Source of the DNA: an uncultured Clostridia bacterium
GTDB lineage: Bacteria; Bacillota; Clostridia; Christensenellales; Borkfalkiaceae
Length of the DNA: 12,182 nucleotides
Assembly: GCA_934249215.1 (NCBI GenBank)
Contig: CAKQKN010000143.1
Location: 1 to 12,182, forward strand
Reading direction: 5' to 3'
Shown here in pieces: positions 7,102-12,182 of this stretch; position 1 is the stretch's first letter, and each line of letters opens with the position of its first letter. The notes under the pieces are model-generated. The model saw only the letters and a program-made list of their open reading frames with translations. It did no database searches and was not told the DNA's origin. Position numbers and translations under genes: made by a program.

Positions 7102-7334
7102 TTTTCATCCTCCGTTTTATCGCCGAAAAAATCGGCTTGCGCTTTCGCGCCTTTTTGTCAATCGTTTGCGGGCGTTTCAGGCTCGCCCGCACTGCCTTTA
7201 TTTTATTGGGGCGTCTGCTTTACATACACACTCGATACGCTATATATAAACGCTCGATATACGCTTGCCCGCCGCGGCACCGATTATCCCTTGCCCGCAA
7301 AACAAGTTTTTCTTGATTGTTTTTCCGCTTTTCG
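7102..7334 (-). other. dnaG–rpoD spacer with hairpins and a direct repeat
   Basis: The spacer contains three stems: GCGGGCG/CGCCCGC (7168-7174, 7184-7190), GCGC/GCGC with a TTTC loop (7139-7150), and GCCGA/TCGGC (7122-7126, 7132-7136). Further out is an imperfect direct repeat, CTCGATACGCT (7231-7241) and CTCGATATACGCT (7253-7265), around an AT-rich TATATATAAA. The minus strand has a perfect TTGACA (7156-7161) but no −10 box at suitable spacing. A promoter or leader for rpoD independent of dnaG is plausible but not demonstrated. Confidence 0.35.
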
Positions 7335-9242
7335 TCAGCGCCTTTTCCCGAGTTTTGCGAGAAGGGCGATCTGCTTGTTGATTTCCGAGGCGATCGCGTT
7401 GCGCTTTGCGACGTCCGTTTCGGTGCGGTAAACGTCGTTCAGCCGTTTCAACCGTTTTTTCGCGCTCGTTTCGGCAAGCGAGGTCGAGCAGTCGGCAAAA
7501 TAGTCCGGTCGAACGTTTTCGGCAACGGACTCCACCGCTTCGAGAATCTTCATAAGTTCGGTGAGGTTTTCGCTCCCGGCGAGCGTCTGAAGTTTATCCG
7601 CCTCGACCGGCTGGAAAAGCATAAGCTTTGCGACGATATATTCGGCGACTTCCGCACGGTATGGATCGGTGTATTCGTAATCGCCCGGGGAACCCGAAAC
7701 GTAAGATTCGCCGCGAATGAACGAATCGAGAACGAAACGTTCGGCTTTCGCGCCGCCGTCCGACTCCGATTCCTCTTCCGCTCTCGCGTCCGAGGGCGTT
7801 TCCTGTTCGGGCGCAAGCGTGCCGCCGCTGTCGAGATCGCGCCGCAAAGATTCGTAAGTTATGCCGCTTTCGTCGCGAAGTTTTTTGAGAAGTTCTTCCT
7901 GAAGAGAACGGTTGTCGCACTCGCCGATGATTTTAAGGCTTTCTTCGATATATTTTCTTTTGCCCGAAACGGTCGAAACGTCGAACGAATCGCACACGCA
8001 TTTCAGCTTGAAATCGATGAGCGGCAAAGCCTTTTTAAGTTGTTCTTCATAAGCCGCCGCGCCGCGCTCGTTGATGAGTTCGTCGGGGTCGAGCTCGTCG
8101 GGAAGGGAAACCACCCTTACCTCCAGACCGCAGTCGCGAAGAATTTCAAGACCGCGGACGGTCGCGTTCTGCCCCGCTTTGTCGCCGTCGTAACAAATCA
8201 GAACGACGTCGGTGTAGCGTTTGAGCATACGCGCCTGCTCGACGGTGAGCGACGTACCCATGCTCGCGACGACGTTTTTAAAGCCCGCCTTGTGAAGGGC
8301 GATCGTGTCCATATAGCCCTCGACCATTATCGCATAGTCGAGTTTGCCCTTCTCGTTCTTCTCTTTTTTGAGATTGTTTACGTTGTAAAGCGTTTTGCGC
8401 TTGGAAAACAAAATCGTGTCGCAAGTGTTTTTATACTTTGCAAAATCCGTCTTTTTGAGCATCCGCCCGCCGAACGCGATGACCTTGCCGAAGCCGTCGA
8501 TTATCGGAAAAATCAGCCGCCCCGCAAGCGCGTCGAAATACGACGACAAGGGCGCGCCGTTTGCGGCGGTCCCGTAACCGAATTCGCTTGCGGCGGTAGC
8601 TTTGTTTTCCTCGGTTTTTGCGGGATCGGGTTGTTCGCTCTTGCCGTAACCGTCGGTTCTTTTACGCTGTTGAATGACTCCGGCGGAAAGCGCCTCGTCG
8701 ATAGTATATCCTTTATTTACGAGATATTTTACGAGCGAGTCGTAATCGGGCGAACCGCCGAGCCCGAAAGCGACGATTTCCCTTTTCGTAAGCCTGCGCT
8801 TTTCGAGATATTTTCTGTGCTCGACGCAAACGTCTTTTTTAAGTTCGCCGACGTAGAACAGCGCGGTGTCGCGCATGAGCGATTGCAACCGCTCTTTCTT
8901 TATGTATTTGTTTTTCGTGTTTTCGTCGTCTTTTCCGTCGGCGTCCTCGGGAAGAGGAACGTGGGCGCGCTCGCAAAGAAGTTTCACCGCCTCGTAAAAA
9001 GACAGGCTCTCCATTTCCATTATGACCTTTATGACGTCGCCGCCCTTGCCGCAACCGAAGCACTTAAAAAACTGTCCCGATTCGTTCACGGCAAAAGAGG
9101 GCGTCTTTTCGCTGTGTCCGGGAAGAGGACAACACGCCCAGTAAGATCCGCCCTTTCGCGTGAGCTGGCAATAACCGCCCACGACGTCGACTATATTAAG
9201 TTTTGATCGAAGTTGTTCCAAAAACCTTTCGTCAAATCTCAT
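7335..9242 (-). CDS. dnaG: DNA primase
   Basis: DnaG makes the RNA primers for replication. The 635-residue protein has all three expected parts. The N-terminal zinc-binding domain carries C38, H43 in CPLPGHSEKTPSF and C61/C64 in CFGC. The RNA polymerase core begins near 115, with GRLIFPIIDGFGKVIAFGGR (241-260) and the TOPRIM segment MVEGYMDTIALHKAG (306-320, acidic E308), followed by CYDGDKAG (350-357). A helicase-binding-type C-terminal domain covers about 480-635. The C-x4-H spacing in the zinc motif is two residues longer than the common CPFH form. A low-complexity insert (about 192-230) lies between the zinc-linked region and the core. There is no strong ribosome-binding site before the ATG; instead a duplicated GGTAAAGAATC lies there. 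Confidence 0.97.
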   Translation of the reverse strand: MRFDERFLEQLRSKLNIVDVVGGYCQLTRKGGSYWACCPLPGHSEKTPSFAVNESGQFFKCFGCGKGGDVIKVIMEMESLSFYEAVKLLCERAHVPLPEDADGKDDENTKNKYIKKERLQSLMRDTALFYVGELKKDVCVEHRKYLEKRRLTKREIVAFGLGGSPDYDSLVKYLVNKGYTIDEALSAGVIQQRKRTDGYGKSEQPDPAKTEENKATAASEFGYGTAANGAPLSSYFDALAGRLIFPIIDGFGKVIAFGGRMLKKTDFAKYKNTCDTILFSKRKTLYNVNNLKKEKNEKGKLDYAIMVEGYMDTIALHKAGFKNVVASMGTSLTVEQARMLKRYTDVVLICYDGDKAGQNATVRGLEILRDCGLEVRVVSLPDELDPDELINERGAAAYEEQLKKALPLIDFKLKCVCDSFDVSTVSGKRKYIEESLKIIGECDNRSLQEELLKKLRDESGITYESLRRDLDSGGTLAPEQETPSDARAEEESESDGGAKAERFVLDSFIRGESYVSGSPGDYEYTDPYRAEVAEYIVAKLMLFQPVEADKLQTLAGSENLTELMKILEAVESVAENVRPDYFADCSTSLAETSAKKRLKRLNDVYRTETDVAKRNAIASEINKQIALLAKLGKRR

Positions 9243-9247
9243 TGTGG

Positions 9248-9276
9248 ATTCTTTACCCGATTTAAGATTCTTTACC
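9248..9276 (-). repeat. Direct repeat of GGTAAAGAATC upstream of dnaG
   Basis: Minus-strand GGTAAAGAATC occurs twice (9247-9257 and 9265-9275, period 18) directly before the dnaG ATG. The nearer copy ends a few bases from the start codon, where a ribosome-binding site should be. It could be an operator or a small tandem duplication. Confidence 0.4.
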
Positions 9277-9319
9277 GTCGTAAAGTGCGTTTAATCGACT
9301 TATAGCCGCATTTTTTCAT
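9272..9319 (-). CDS. Possible 15-codon upstream ORF in the dnaG leader
   Basis: An ATG at 9319 opens a 15-residue frame, MKKCGYKSIKRTLRR, ending at TAA 9272-9274, about 30 bp before dnaG. AAGG (9327-9330) sits 7 nt upstream of the ATG. Most of the frame consists of repeat copy C, so the peptide may be accidental. If translated it could act as a leader peptide. Nothing like it is known to me. Confidence 0.2.
   Translation of the reverse strand: MKKCGYKSIKRTLRR
9288..9317 (-). repeat. Dispersed TATAAGTCGA repeat, copy C
   Basis: The exact core is at 9295-9304 on the minus strand, preceded by GAAAAAATGCGGC and followed by TTAAACG. It lies about 50 bp upstream of the dnaG start and in the same orientation as dnaG. 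Confidence 0.6.
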
Positions 9320-9439
9320 AATAGAGCCTTGTTTTTTCGCCACCCGAAATCAGAACGAGAAAAAACGCCGATTTCTTGCCTTTTCAATATTAACTATATA
9401 ATAATACCGAAAAAATTCGCGATTTCCTTGTTTTCGTTC

Positions 9440-9456
9440 GTTTTTTTTGAAAAAAC
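9440..9456. repeat. AT-rich palindrome
   Basis: GTTTTTT and AAAAAAC arms of 7 bp around a 3-nt centre (TTG), ending 14 bp before the −35 box of the plus-strand promoter. It could act as an UP-like A/T tract for that promoter. Confidence 0.35.
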
Positions 9457-9470
9457 TTGCGCGGCGGGCG

Positions 9471-9499
9471 TTGACGGGAGAAAAAGGAAGTGATACAAT
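9471..9499 (+). promoter_or_regulatory. Strong plus-strand sigma-A-type promoter
   Basis: TTGACG (9471-9476) and TACAAT (9494-9499) are separated by exactly 17 bp; each box matches the vegetative consensus at five of six positions. A/T tracts lie upstream. Transcription would begin near 9506 and run rightward, against all the confident genes in this window, to the terminator at 9863-9902. Confidence 0.65.
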
Positions 9500-9591
9500 C
9501 GTCCTTGCATCGACTGAAGAAGAAATATGCATGGGTGCGCAATATGCGCAAACGGGCATCAATTTTACCGTGCGCGGCACACGCAAATCTT

Positions 9592-9615
9592 AAAAAAGTC
9601 GCGCTATAGGTCGAT
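9592..9615 (+). repeat. Dispersed repeat, copy D (one mismatch in the core)
   Basis: TATAGGTCGA (9605-9614) differs from the core at one base and is preceded by AAAAAAGTCGCGC. Together with copy E it makes a 21-bp direct repeat (two mismatches) flanking the small plus-strand reading frame. It ends immediately before that frame's ribosome-binding site. Confidence 0.55.
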
Positions 9616-9625
9616 CGGAGTGGGT

Positions 9626-9785
9626 ATGAAAGATAAAAGCAGAGTTCGTGATCTGCCACTATTCGGCGGCAAAATTCGAAAACGTCTCGAAAGAAATGAG
9701 CGAACTGCTCGGGATCGAACCCGAATCGGTCGAAACGGTCGTTTGCCGCACGGGAAGTTACGTTTCGACGAAAAAGATCCGATAA
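9626..9785 (+). pseudogene. Small unrecognised gene with an apparent one-base frameshift
   Basis: ATG 9626 has GGAG (9617-9620) 5 nt upstream, a good start. After MKDK the start frame turns into an Arg-rich shadow. The next frame, however, reads as ordinary protein up to TAA 9783-9785: AEFVICHYSAAKFENVSKEM, then SELLGIEPESVETVVCR, then TGSYVSTKKIR. Codon use there (TCG, GAA, GTC, CGC) matches the neighbouring genes. Removing one A from the AAAA at 9635-9638 joins the two into a product of about 52 residues. In-frame TGA 9627-9629 prevents an earlier start in the second frame; GTG 9648 is an alternative start giving 45 residues but has a poor ribosome-binding site. It could be a pseudogene, a sequencing error or a +1 shift. 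I do not recognise the family. Confidence 0.4.
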
Positions 9786-9816
9786 AACGGCACTTGCGCA
9801 TATGAACGCAAAAACG

Positions 9817-9845
9817 ATAAAAGTCACGCTATAAGTCGAATAACG
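9817..9845 (+). repeat. Dispersed TATAAGTCGA repeat, copy E
   Basis: The exact core is at 9830-9839, preceded by ATAAAAGTCACGC and followed by ATAACG. It lies about 20 bp before the bidirectional terminator and is the partner of copy D. Confidence 0.6.
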
Positions 9846-9862
9846 ATGATATAAGGCAAAAA

Positions 9863-9902
9863 GAAACCGCCCTGCGAGATTGCAAAGCGGCTTCCTTTTT
9901 TT
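9863..9902. terminator. Bidirectional intrinsic terminator
   Basis: Arms GAAACCGC (9863-9870) and GCGGCTTC (9886-9893) pair with one mismatch, and an inner TGC/GCA extends the stem. On the plus strand seven Ts follow (9896-9902). On the minus strand the stem is followed by TTTCTTTTTG. It lies 40 bp past the yerC stop, so it would end the ABC-transporter/yerC transcript and also the convergent plus-strand transcript. Confidence 0.85.
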
Positions 9903-9941
9903 ATGGCAAAGTAAATTTTCGACAACGTATTACAAGAAGTA

Positions 9942-10199
9942 TTATAAAAACTTTTTATACCCCTCGCCGTGCTTTACGCAGCGGGAAACGCGCGAAAGCG
10001 TTGCGGAAGAAACGATTTTTTTGTCCACGATCGTTTCGTAAGTTTCGCCCGAGATGAGCATTTTTGCGGCTTTGACTCTTCCGAGCATTGAATCGAGCTC
10101 GCGATAGGTGCAAAGGTCGCTGAAAAACTTGTCGCAATCGTCGACGGTTTTGAGTTTTAAAATTGCCTCGTATAATTCTTCATATCCCGATTTTTCCAT
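9942..10199 (-). CDS. yerC: YerC/YecD family TrpR-related protein
   Basis: This 85-residue protein belongs to the YerC/YecD branch of the TrpR superfamily, small helical DNA-binding proteins whose targets are mostly unknown. Seen here: an N-terminal helix with YEELYEAILKLKT, then DCDKFFSDLCTYRELDSM and a helix-turn-helix region, GETYETIVDKKI followed by VSSATLSRVSRCV (51-75), the part most like TrpR. The start has GAGGT about 6 nt upstream. The gene lies only 34 nt after the amino-acid ABC ATPase gene and before a strong terminator, so it is probably the last gene of that operon. In Bacillus yerC sits elsewhere. The linkage here suggests, but does not show, a regulatory tie to amino-acid uptake. 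Confidence 0.93.
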   Translation of the reverse strand: MEKSGYEELYEAILKLKTVDDCDKFFSDLCTYRELDSMLGRVKAAKMLISGETYETIVDKKIVSSATLSRVSRCVKHGEGYKKFL

Positions 10200-10233
10200 A
10201 TTTTACCTCGTATTTTCCCTGATATCGTTCATC

Positions 10234-11049
10234 TTAATTATCGGACGAGCCGTCAAAACCCGACAAGAAGTTCTTCAGTTTGTCCGAACCGCCGCCGAAA
10301 AGTTCGTCGGGCGTGCCGTATTCAGCGATAACTCCGTCCGACATGAACGCGATTTTATCCGAAACGTTGCGGGCAAATTCCATTTCGTGGGTGACGATTA
10401 TCATCGTTCTGCCCTCGTCCCGAAGAGCCTTTATCACTTTCAGCACTTCGCCCGTCAGAAGAGGGTCGAGCGCGGAAGTCGGTTCGTCGAAGCAGAGCAC
10501 TTTCGGGCTCAATATGAGCGAGCGGGCGATTGCAACCCTTTGGCACTGTCCGCCCGAAAGTTCACAAGGGTAAGAGTTTTTCTTTTCGGTAAGTCCGACT
10601 TTTTCGATGAGTTCTTCCGCATTGCGCCGAATGGATTCCAGCCCCGATTTATAAAGATCGTCGGCGCCGTTTTTATTCTTTTTGAGCGTTTTCATCTGCT
10701 CTTTCAGAAAAAGCGAGGGCGCGAGCATTACGTTTTCGAGCACGTTATATTGCGGGAAAAGATTGAACGACTGGAACACAAGTCCGAAGTTCATTCTTCT
10801 TTTCCTTAGTTCCGCTTCCGATATTTTTTTCTCCGCGGCGCCGTCGTACATCGTTTCGCCGTCCAGAGTGATTTTTCCCGAAGTGGGCGCTTCCAAAAAG
10901 TTTATGCAGCGAAGAAGTGTCGTTTTTCCCGAGCCGGACGAGCCGATCACCGACAACACTTCCCCCTTTTCGAGCCCGAGCGACACGCCCTTTAAAACGC
11001 CGAGTTCGTCGAAGTTTTTCGTCAGATTTTCAATTTCGAAATACGCCAT
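10234..11049 (-). CDS. Polar amino-acid ABC transporter, ATP-binding protein (GlnQ/HisP-like)
   Basis: This is the ATPase that powers amino-acid uptake by the neighbouring permease. The 271-residue protein has Walker A GSSGSGKTT (36-44), Q-loop VFQSFNLFP (91-99, Q93), signature LSGGQCQRVAIARSL (164-178), Walker B VLCFDEP (184-190), D-loop SALD and switch histidine H221 in VTHEMEFA. FNLFPQYNVLENV is typical of the polar amino-acid subfamily. At about 112-142 it carries some 18-20 residues more than GlnQ-type proteins, lysine-rich, between the Q-loop region and the helical domain. The start follows the permease stop by one base, with AAGGTG inside the end of the permease gene, so translation is coupled. 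The exact amino acid cannot be inferred. Confidence 0.96.
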   Translation of the reverse strand: MAYFEIENLTKNFDELGVLKGVSLGLEKGEVLSVIGSSGSGKTTLLRCINFLEAPTSGKITLDGETMYDGAAEKKISEAELRKRRMNFGLVFQSFNLFPQYNVLENVMLAPSLFLKEQMKTLKKNKNGADDLYKSGLESIRRNAEELIEKVGLTEKKNSYPCELSGGQCQRVAIARSLILSPKVLCFDEPTSALDPLLTGEVLKVIKALRDEGRTMIIVTHEMEFARNVSDKIAFMSDGVIAEYGTPDELFGGGSDKLKNFLSGFDGSSDN

Positions 11050-11050
11050 T

Positions 11051-11695
11051 TCACACCTTAAAATAGTCGAGTTTCTTTTCCACTGCGGAAAGAACGAGCG
11101 TCAGTATACCGATGAAAATCAGATAGAACGCACCCGTGTAGAAAAGCGGCCAGATGAAACCGCGCATCGAAAAATCCTGCGCGACCTGAAGCAACTCTTC
11201 CACCATTATGACGCGGGCGAGCGAGGTATCCTTGACGAGAGTTATGACCTCGTTGCCGAGCGGCGGAACAACTCTTTTCACGACCTGAAGAAGAATTACC
11301 TTGAAAAAAATCTGTCTTCTGCTCATTCCGAGGACGGCACCCGCTTCGAACTGGCCTTTCGGCACGGCGTCGAGCCCGCCTCGGAAAATTTCCGCAAAAT
11401 AGCAAGCGTAGTTTATCACGAAAGCCGCCACCACCGCGGTAAAACGCGGGAGCATCCCCCACCCGAAAAGAAGAGCGGGTCCGTAGTACAGCGCGATCAC
11501 CTGAAGCATCAGCGGAGTGCCGCGGATGATCCAGATGAATATTTTAACGATTACGGACAGCGGTTTTAAGCGGCTTCTTGCCCCGAACGCTATCATAAGC
11601 CCGAGAGGAAGCGAAAGCACAAGCGTCAAGGCGAACAACTCGCACGTTACGCCGAATCCGCGCAAAAGTTCCAAAGTTACGTTCCAAAAATTCAT
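11051..11695 (-). CDS. Polar amino-acid ABC transporter permease (HisM/GlnP-like)
   Basis: This 214-residue inner-membrane permease is the usual size for a His/Glu/Gln/Arg-family importer subunit, which works as a dimer. Hydrophobic segments are visible at about 12-37, 47-75, 82-103, 150-170 and 180-205. Family motifs are RGTPLMLQ (58-65) and the ATPase-contacting EAA loop, EAGAVLGMSRRQIFFKVILLQ (117-137), with the following NEVITLVKDTSLARVIMVEEL. It lies 32 nt downstream of the binding-protein gene and one base before the ATPase gene. The ribosome-binding site before the ATG is weak, which suggests that translation depends partly on the upstream gene. Confidence 0.96.
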   Translation of the reverse strand: MNFWNVTLELLRGFGVTCELFALTLVLSLPLGLMIAFGARSRLKPLSVIVKIFIWIIRGTPLMLQVIALYYGPALLFGWGMLPRFTAVVAAFVINYACYFAEIFRGGLDAVPKGQFEAGAVLGMSRRQIFFKVILLQVVKRVVPPLGNEVITLVKDTSLARVIMVEELLQVAQDFSMRGFIWPLFYTGAFYLIFIGILTLVLSAVEKKLDYFKV

Positions 11696-11727
11696 ATCCG
11701 ATAGTGTTCCCGAATGGTTTTTGCGGA

Positions 11728-12182
11728 TTAGCCGAGGTATTTATCGTAAATTTCCTGATATTTCCCGTTTTCTTTGAGCGTCTTTATGGCGTTTTCGACG
11801 TCGTTTTTAAGACCTGCGTCGTTTTTTCTGAAGCCGATTCCGAACTGCTCTTTTTCAAAGCCCACGTCGACGAAGGCAAGGTCGGAATAGTCCGAATCCT
11901 TGTTGATGAGCGACTGCGCCATTATTTTATCGATCACGCAGACGGTGCCGGCAGAAGTCTTGACGTCGAGAAGGCAGGTGATCTGCGATTCCGCTTTGAT
12001 GAGTTTCGAGCTGTTGCCGATGACACTTTTGACCGCTTCTTCGCCCGCGGAACCCGATTCGGCGAGAATGGTCGTTGCCTTTTCGAGATCTTCTTTGGTT
12101 TTGTACTTTTCGACCTCGCTCTTCCGGCAGACGATGACTTGCGTGTTTTCGTTATACGGTTCGCTGATGAGAAGAGATTGTT
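11728..12182 (-). CDS. Amino-acid ABC transporter substrate-binding protein, 3' part
   Basis: The frame is open from the window edge to TAA 11728-11730, so about 150 C-terminal residues are present. The N-terminal half, with any lipoprotein or signal peptide, lies outside the window. The sequence fits the family 3 extracellular solute-binding proteins. It has ISEPYNENTQVIVCRK near the edge (like the usual FSxPY segment), a second-lobe region ESQITCLLDVKTSAGTVCVID, and the closing EQFGIGFRKNDAGLKNDVEN, then KTLKENGKYQEIYDKYLG. This is the capture component of the importer encoded by the next two genes. The several cysteines are notable for an exported protein. The ligand cannot be assigned from this part. 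Confidence 0.92.
   Translation of the reverse strand, partial: QSLLISEPYNENTQVIVCRKSEVEKYKTKEDLEKATTILAESGSAGEEAVKSVIGNSSKLIKAESQITCLLDVKTSAGTVCVIDKIMAQSLINKDSDYSDLAFVDVGFEKEQFGIGFRKNDAGLKNDVENAIKTLKENGKYQEIYDKYLG

Larger units (their letters stand above)
9506..9903 (+). other. Candidate plus-strand transcription unit in the dnaG–yerC gap
   Basis: Between the promoter at 9471-9499 and the bidirectional terminator lies about 400 nt of DNA opposite in direction to every confident gene. It contains a 20-codon frame (ATG 9531, TAA 9591-9593), a disrupted small gene (9626-9785) with a good ribosome-binding site, and repeat copies D and E, which flank that gene as direct repeats 225 bp apart. I do not recognise a known structural RNA (tmRNA, SRP, 6S, RNase P) in it. 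It may be a decayed gene, a small mobile cassette or an unrecognised RNA. Confidence 0.4.

Noticed and set aside
7156..7161. Perfect minus-strand TTGACA upstream of rpoD
   Set aside because: No −10-like hexamer occurs 16-19 bp downstream, so it was not called as a promoter.
7317..9206. Very long open plus-strand frame opposite dnaG
   Set aside because: Same situation: dnaG is unmistakable, and the opposite frame is open because of codon bias.
9700..9725. tRNA T-arm-like sequence (GGGTTCGATCCC on the minus strand)
   Set aside because: Loop and stem sizes do not fit a tRNA T-arm, and no acceptor or anticodon arms are present; it is also explained by the small coding frame.
11728..11937. Stand-alone 69-residue gene from a GTG at 11937
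   Set aside because: The frame continues open to the window edge with solute-binding-protein sequence, so the GTG is internal.
1..12182. CRISPR arrays, transposases, rRNA or tRNA genes
   Set aside because: No regularly spaced repeat-spacer array, transposase motif or structural RNA gene was found; the dispersed repeats are too few and too irregularly spaced for CRISPR.

Overview
This window looks like chromosomal core sequence from a Firmicutes/Clostridia-type bacterium, probably uncultured, with roughly balanced GC. The evidence is gene content and order: dnaG followed by rpoD, trmK and nif3, then a zinc-ribbon/coiled-coil gene, plus a ruvX–DUF1292 pair, all in typical low-GC Gram-positive arrangements. 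A finer taxonomic placement cannot be made from sequence reading alone. Every confidently coding gene lies on the minus strand, so transcription runs from high to low coordinates.

Layout in transcription order: (1) A polar amino-acid ABC importer: binding protein (5' end outside the window), permease and ATPase. A small TrpR-superfamily YerC gene follows, and the unit ends at a bidirectional terminator near 9863-9902. (2) A 699-bp gap without a conventional gene. It holds a plus-strand promoter (9471-9499), a broken-looking small reading frame (9626-9785) and three copies of a short dispersed repeat. (3) dnaG, rpoD, trmK, nif3 and a zinc-ribbon protein: primase, housekeeping sigma factor, tRNA modification and two conserved proteins of poorly defined role. 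(4) A separate unit: an MFS transporter with a large extracytoplasmic loop, ruvX and a DUF1292 protein carrying unusual Cys/His/Asp-rich ends. (5) rplS (ribosomal protein L19) with its own promoter, a strong ribosome-binding site and a strong terminator.

The coding content is ordinary housekeeping, and no defence system, CRISPR array, rRNA, tRNA or transposase was seen. The most unusual signal is non-coding. A motif of about 22 bp with core TATAAGTCGA, preceded by an A-rich block and a GC-rich segment, recurs six times. Five copies are in intergenic DNA and one is at the 3' end of ruvX. Two of the copies are direct repeats flanking the small plus-strand reading frame. This may be a genome-wide short repeat or a regulator-binding site; I do not recognise it. 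Secondary points of interest are the plus-strand transcription unit itself, a potentially structured spacer between nif3 and the zinc-ribbon gene, and the metal-binding-like tails on the DUF1292 protein.
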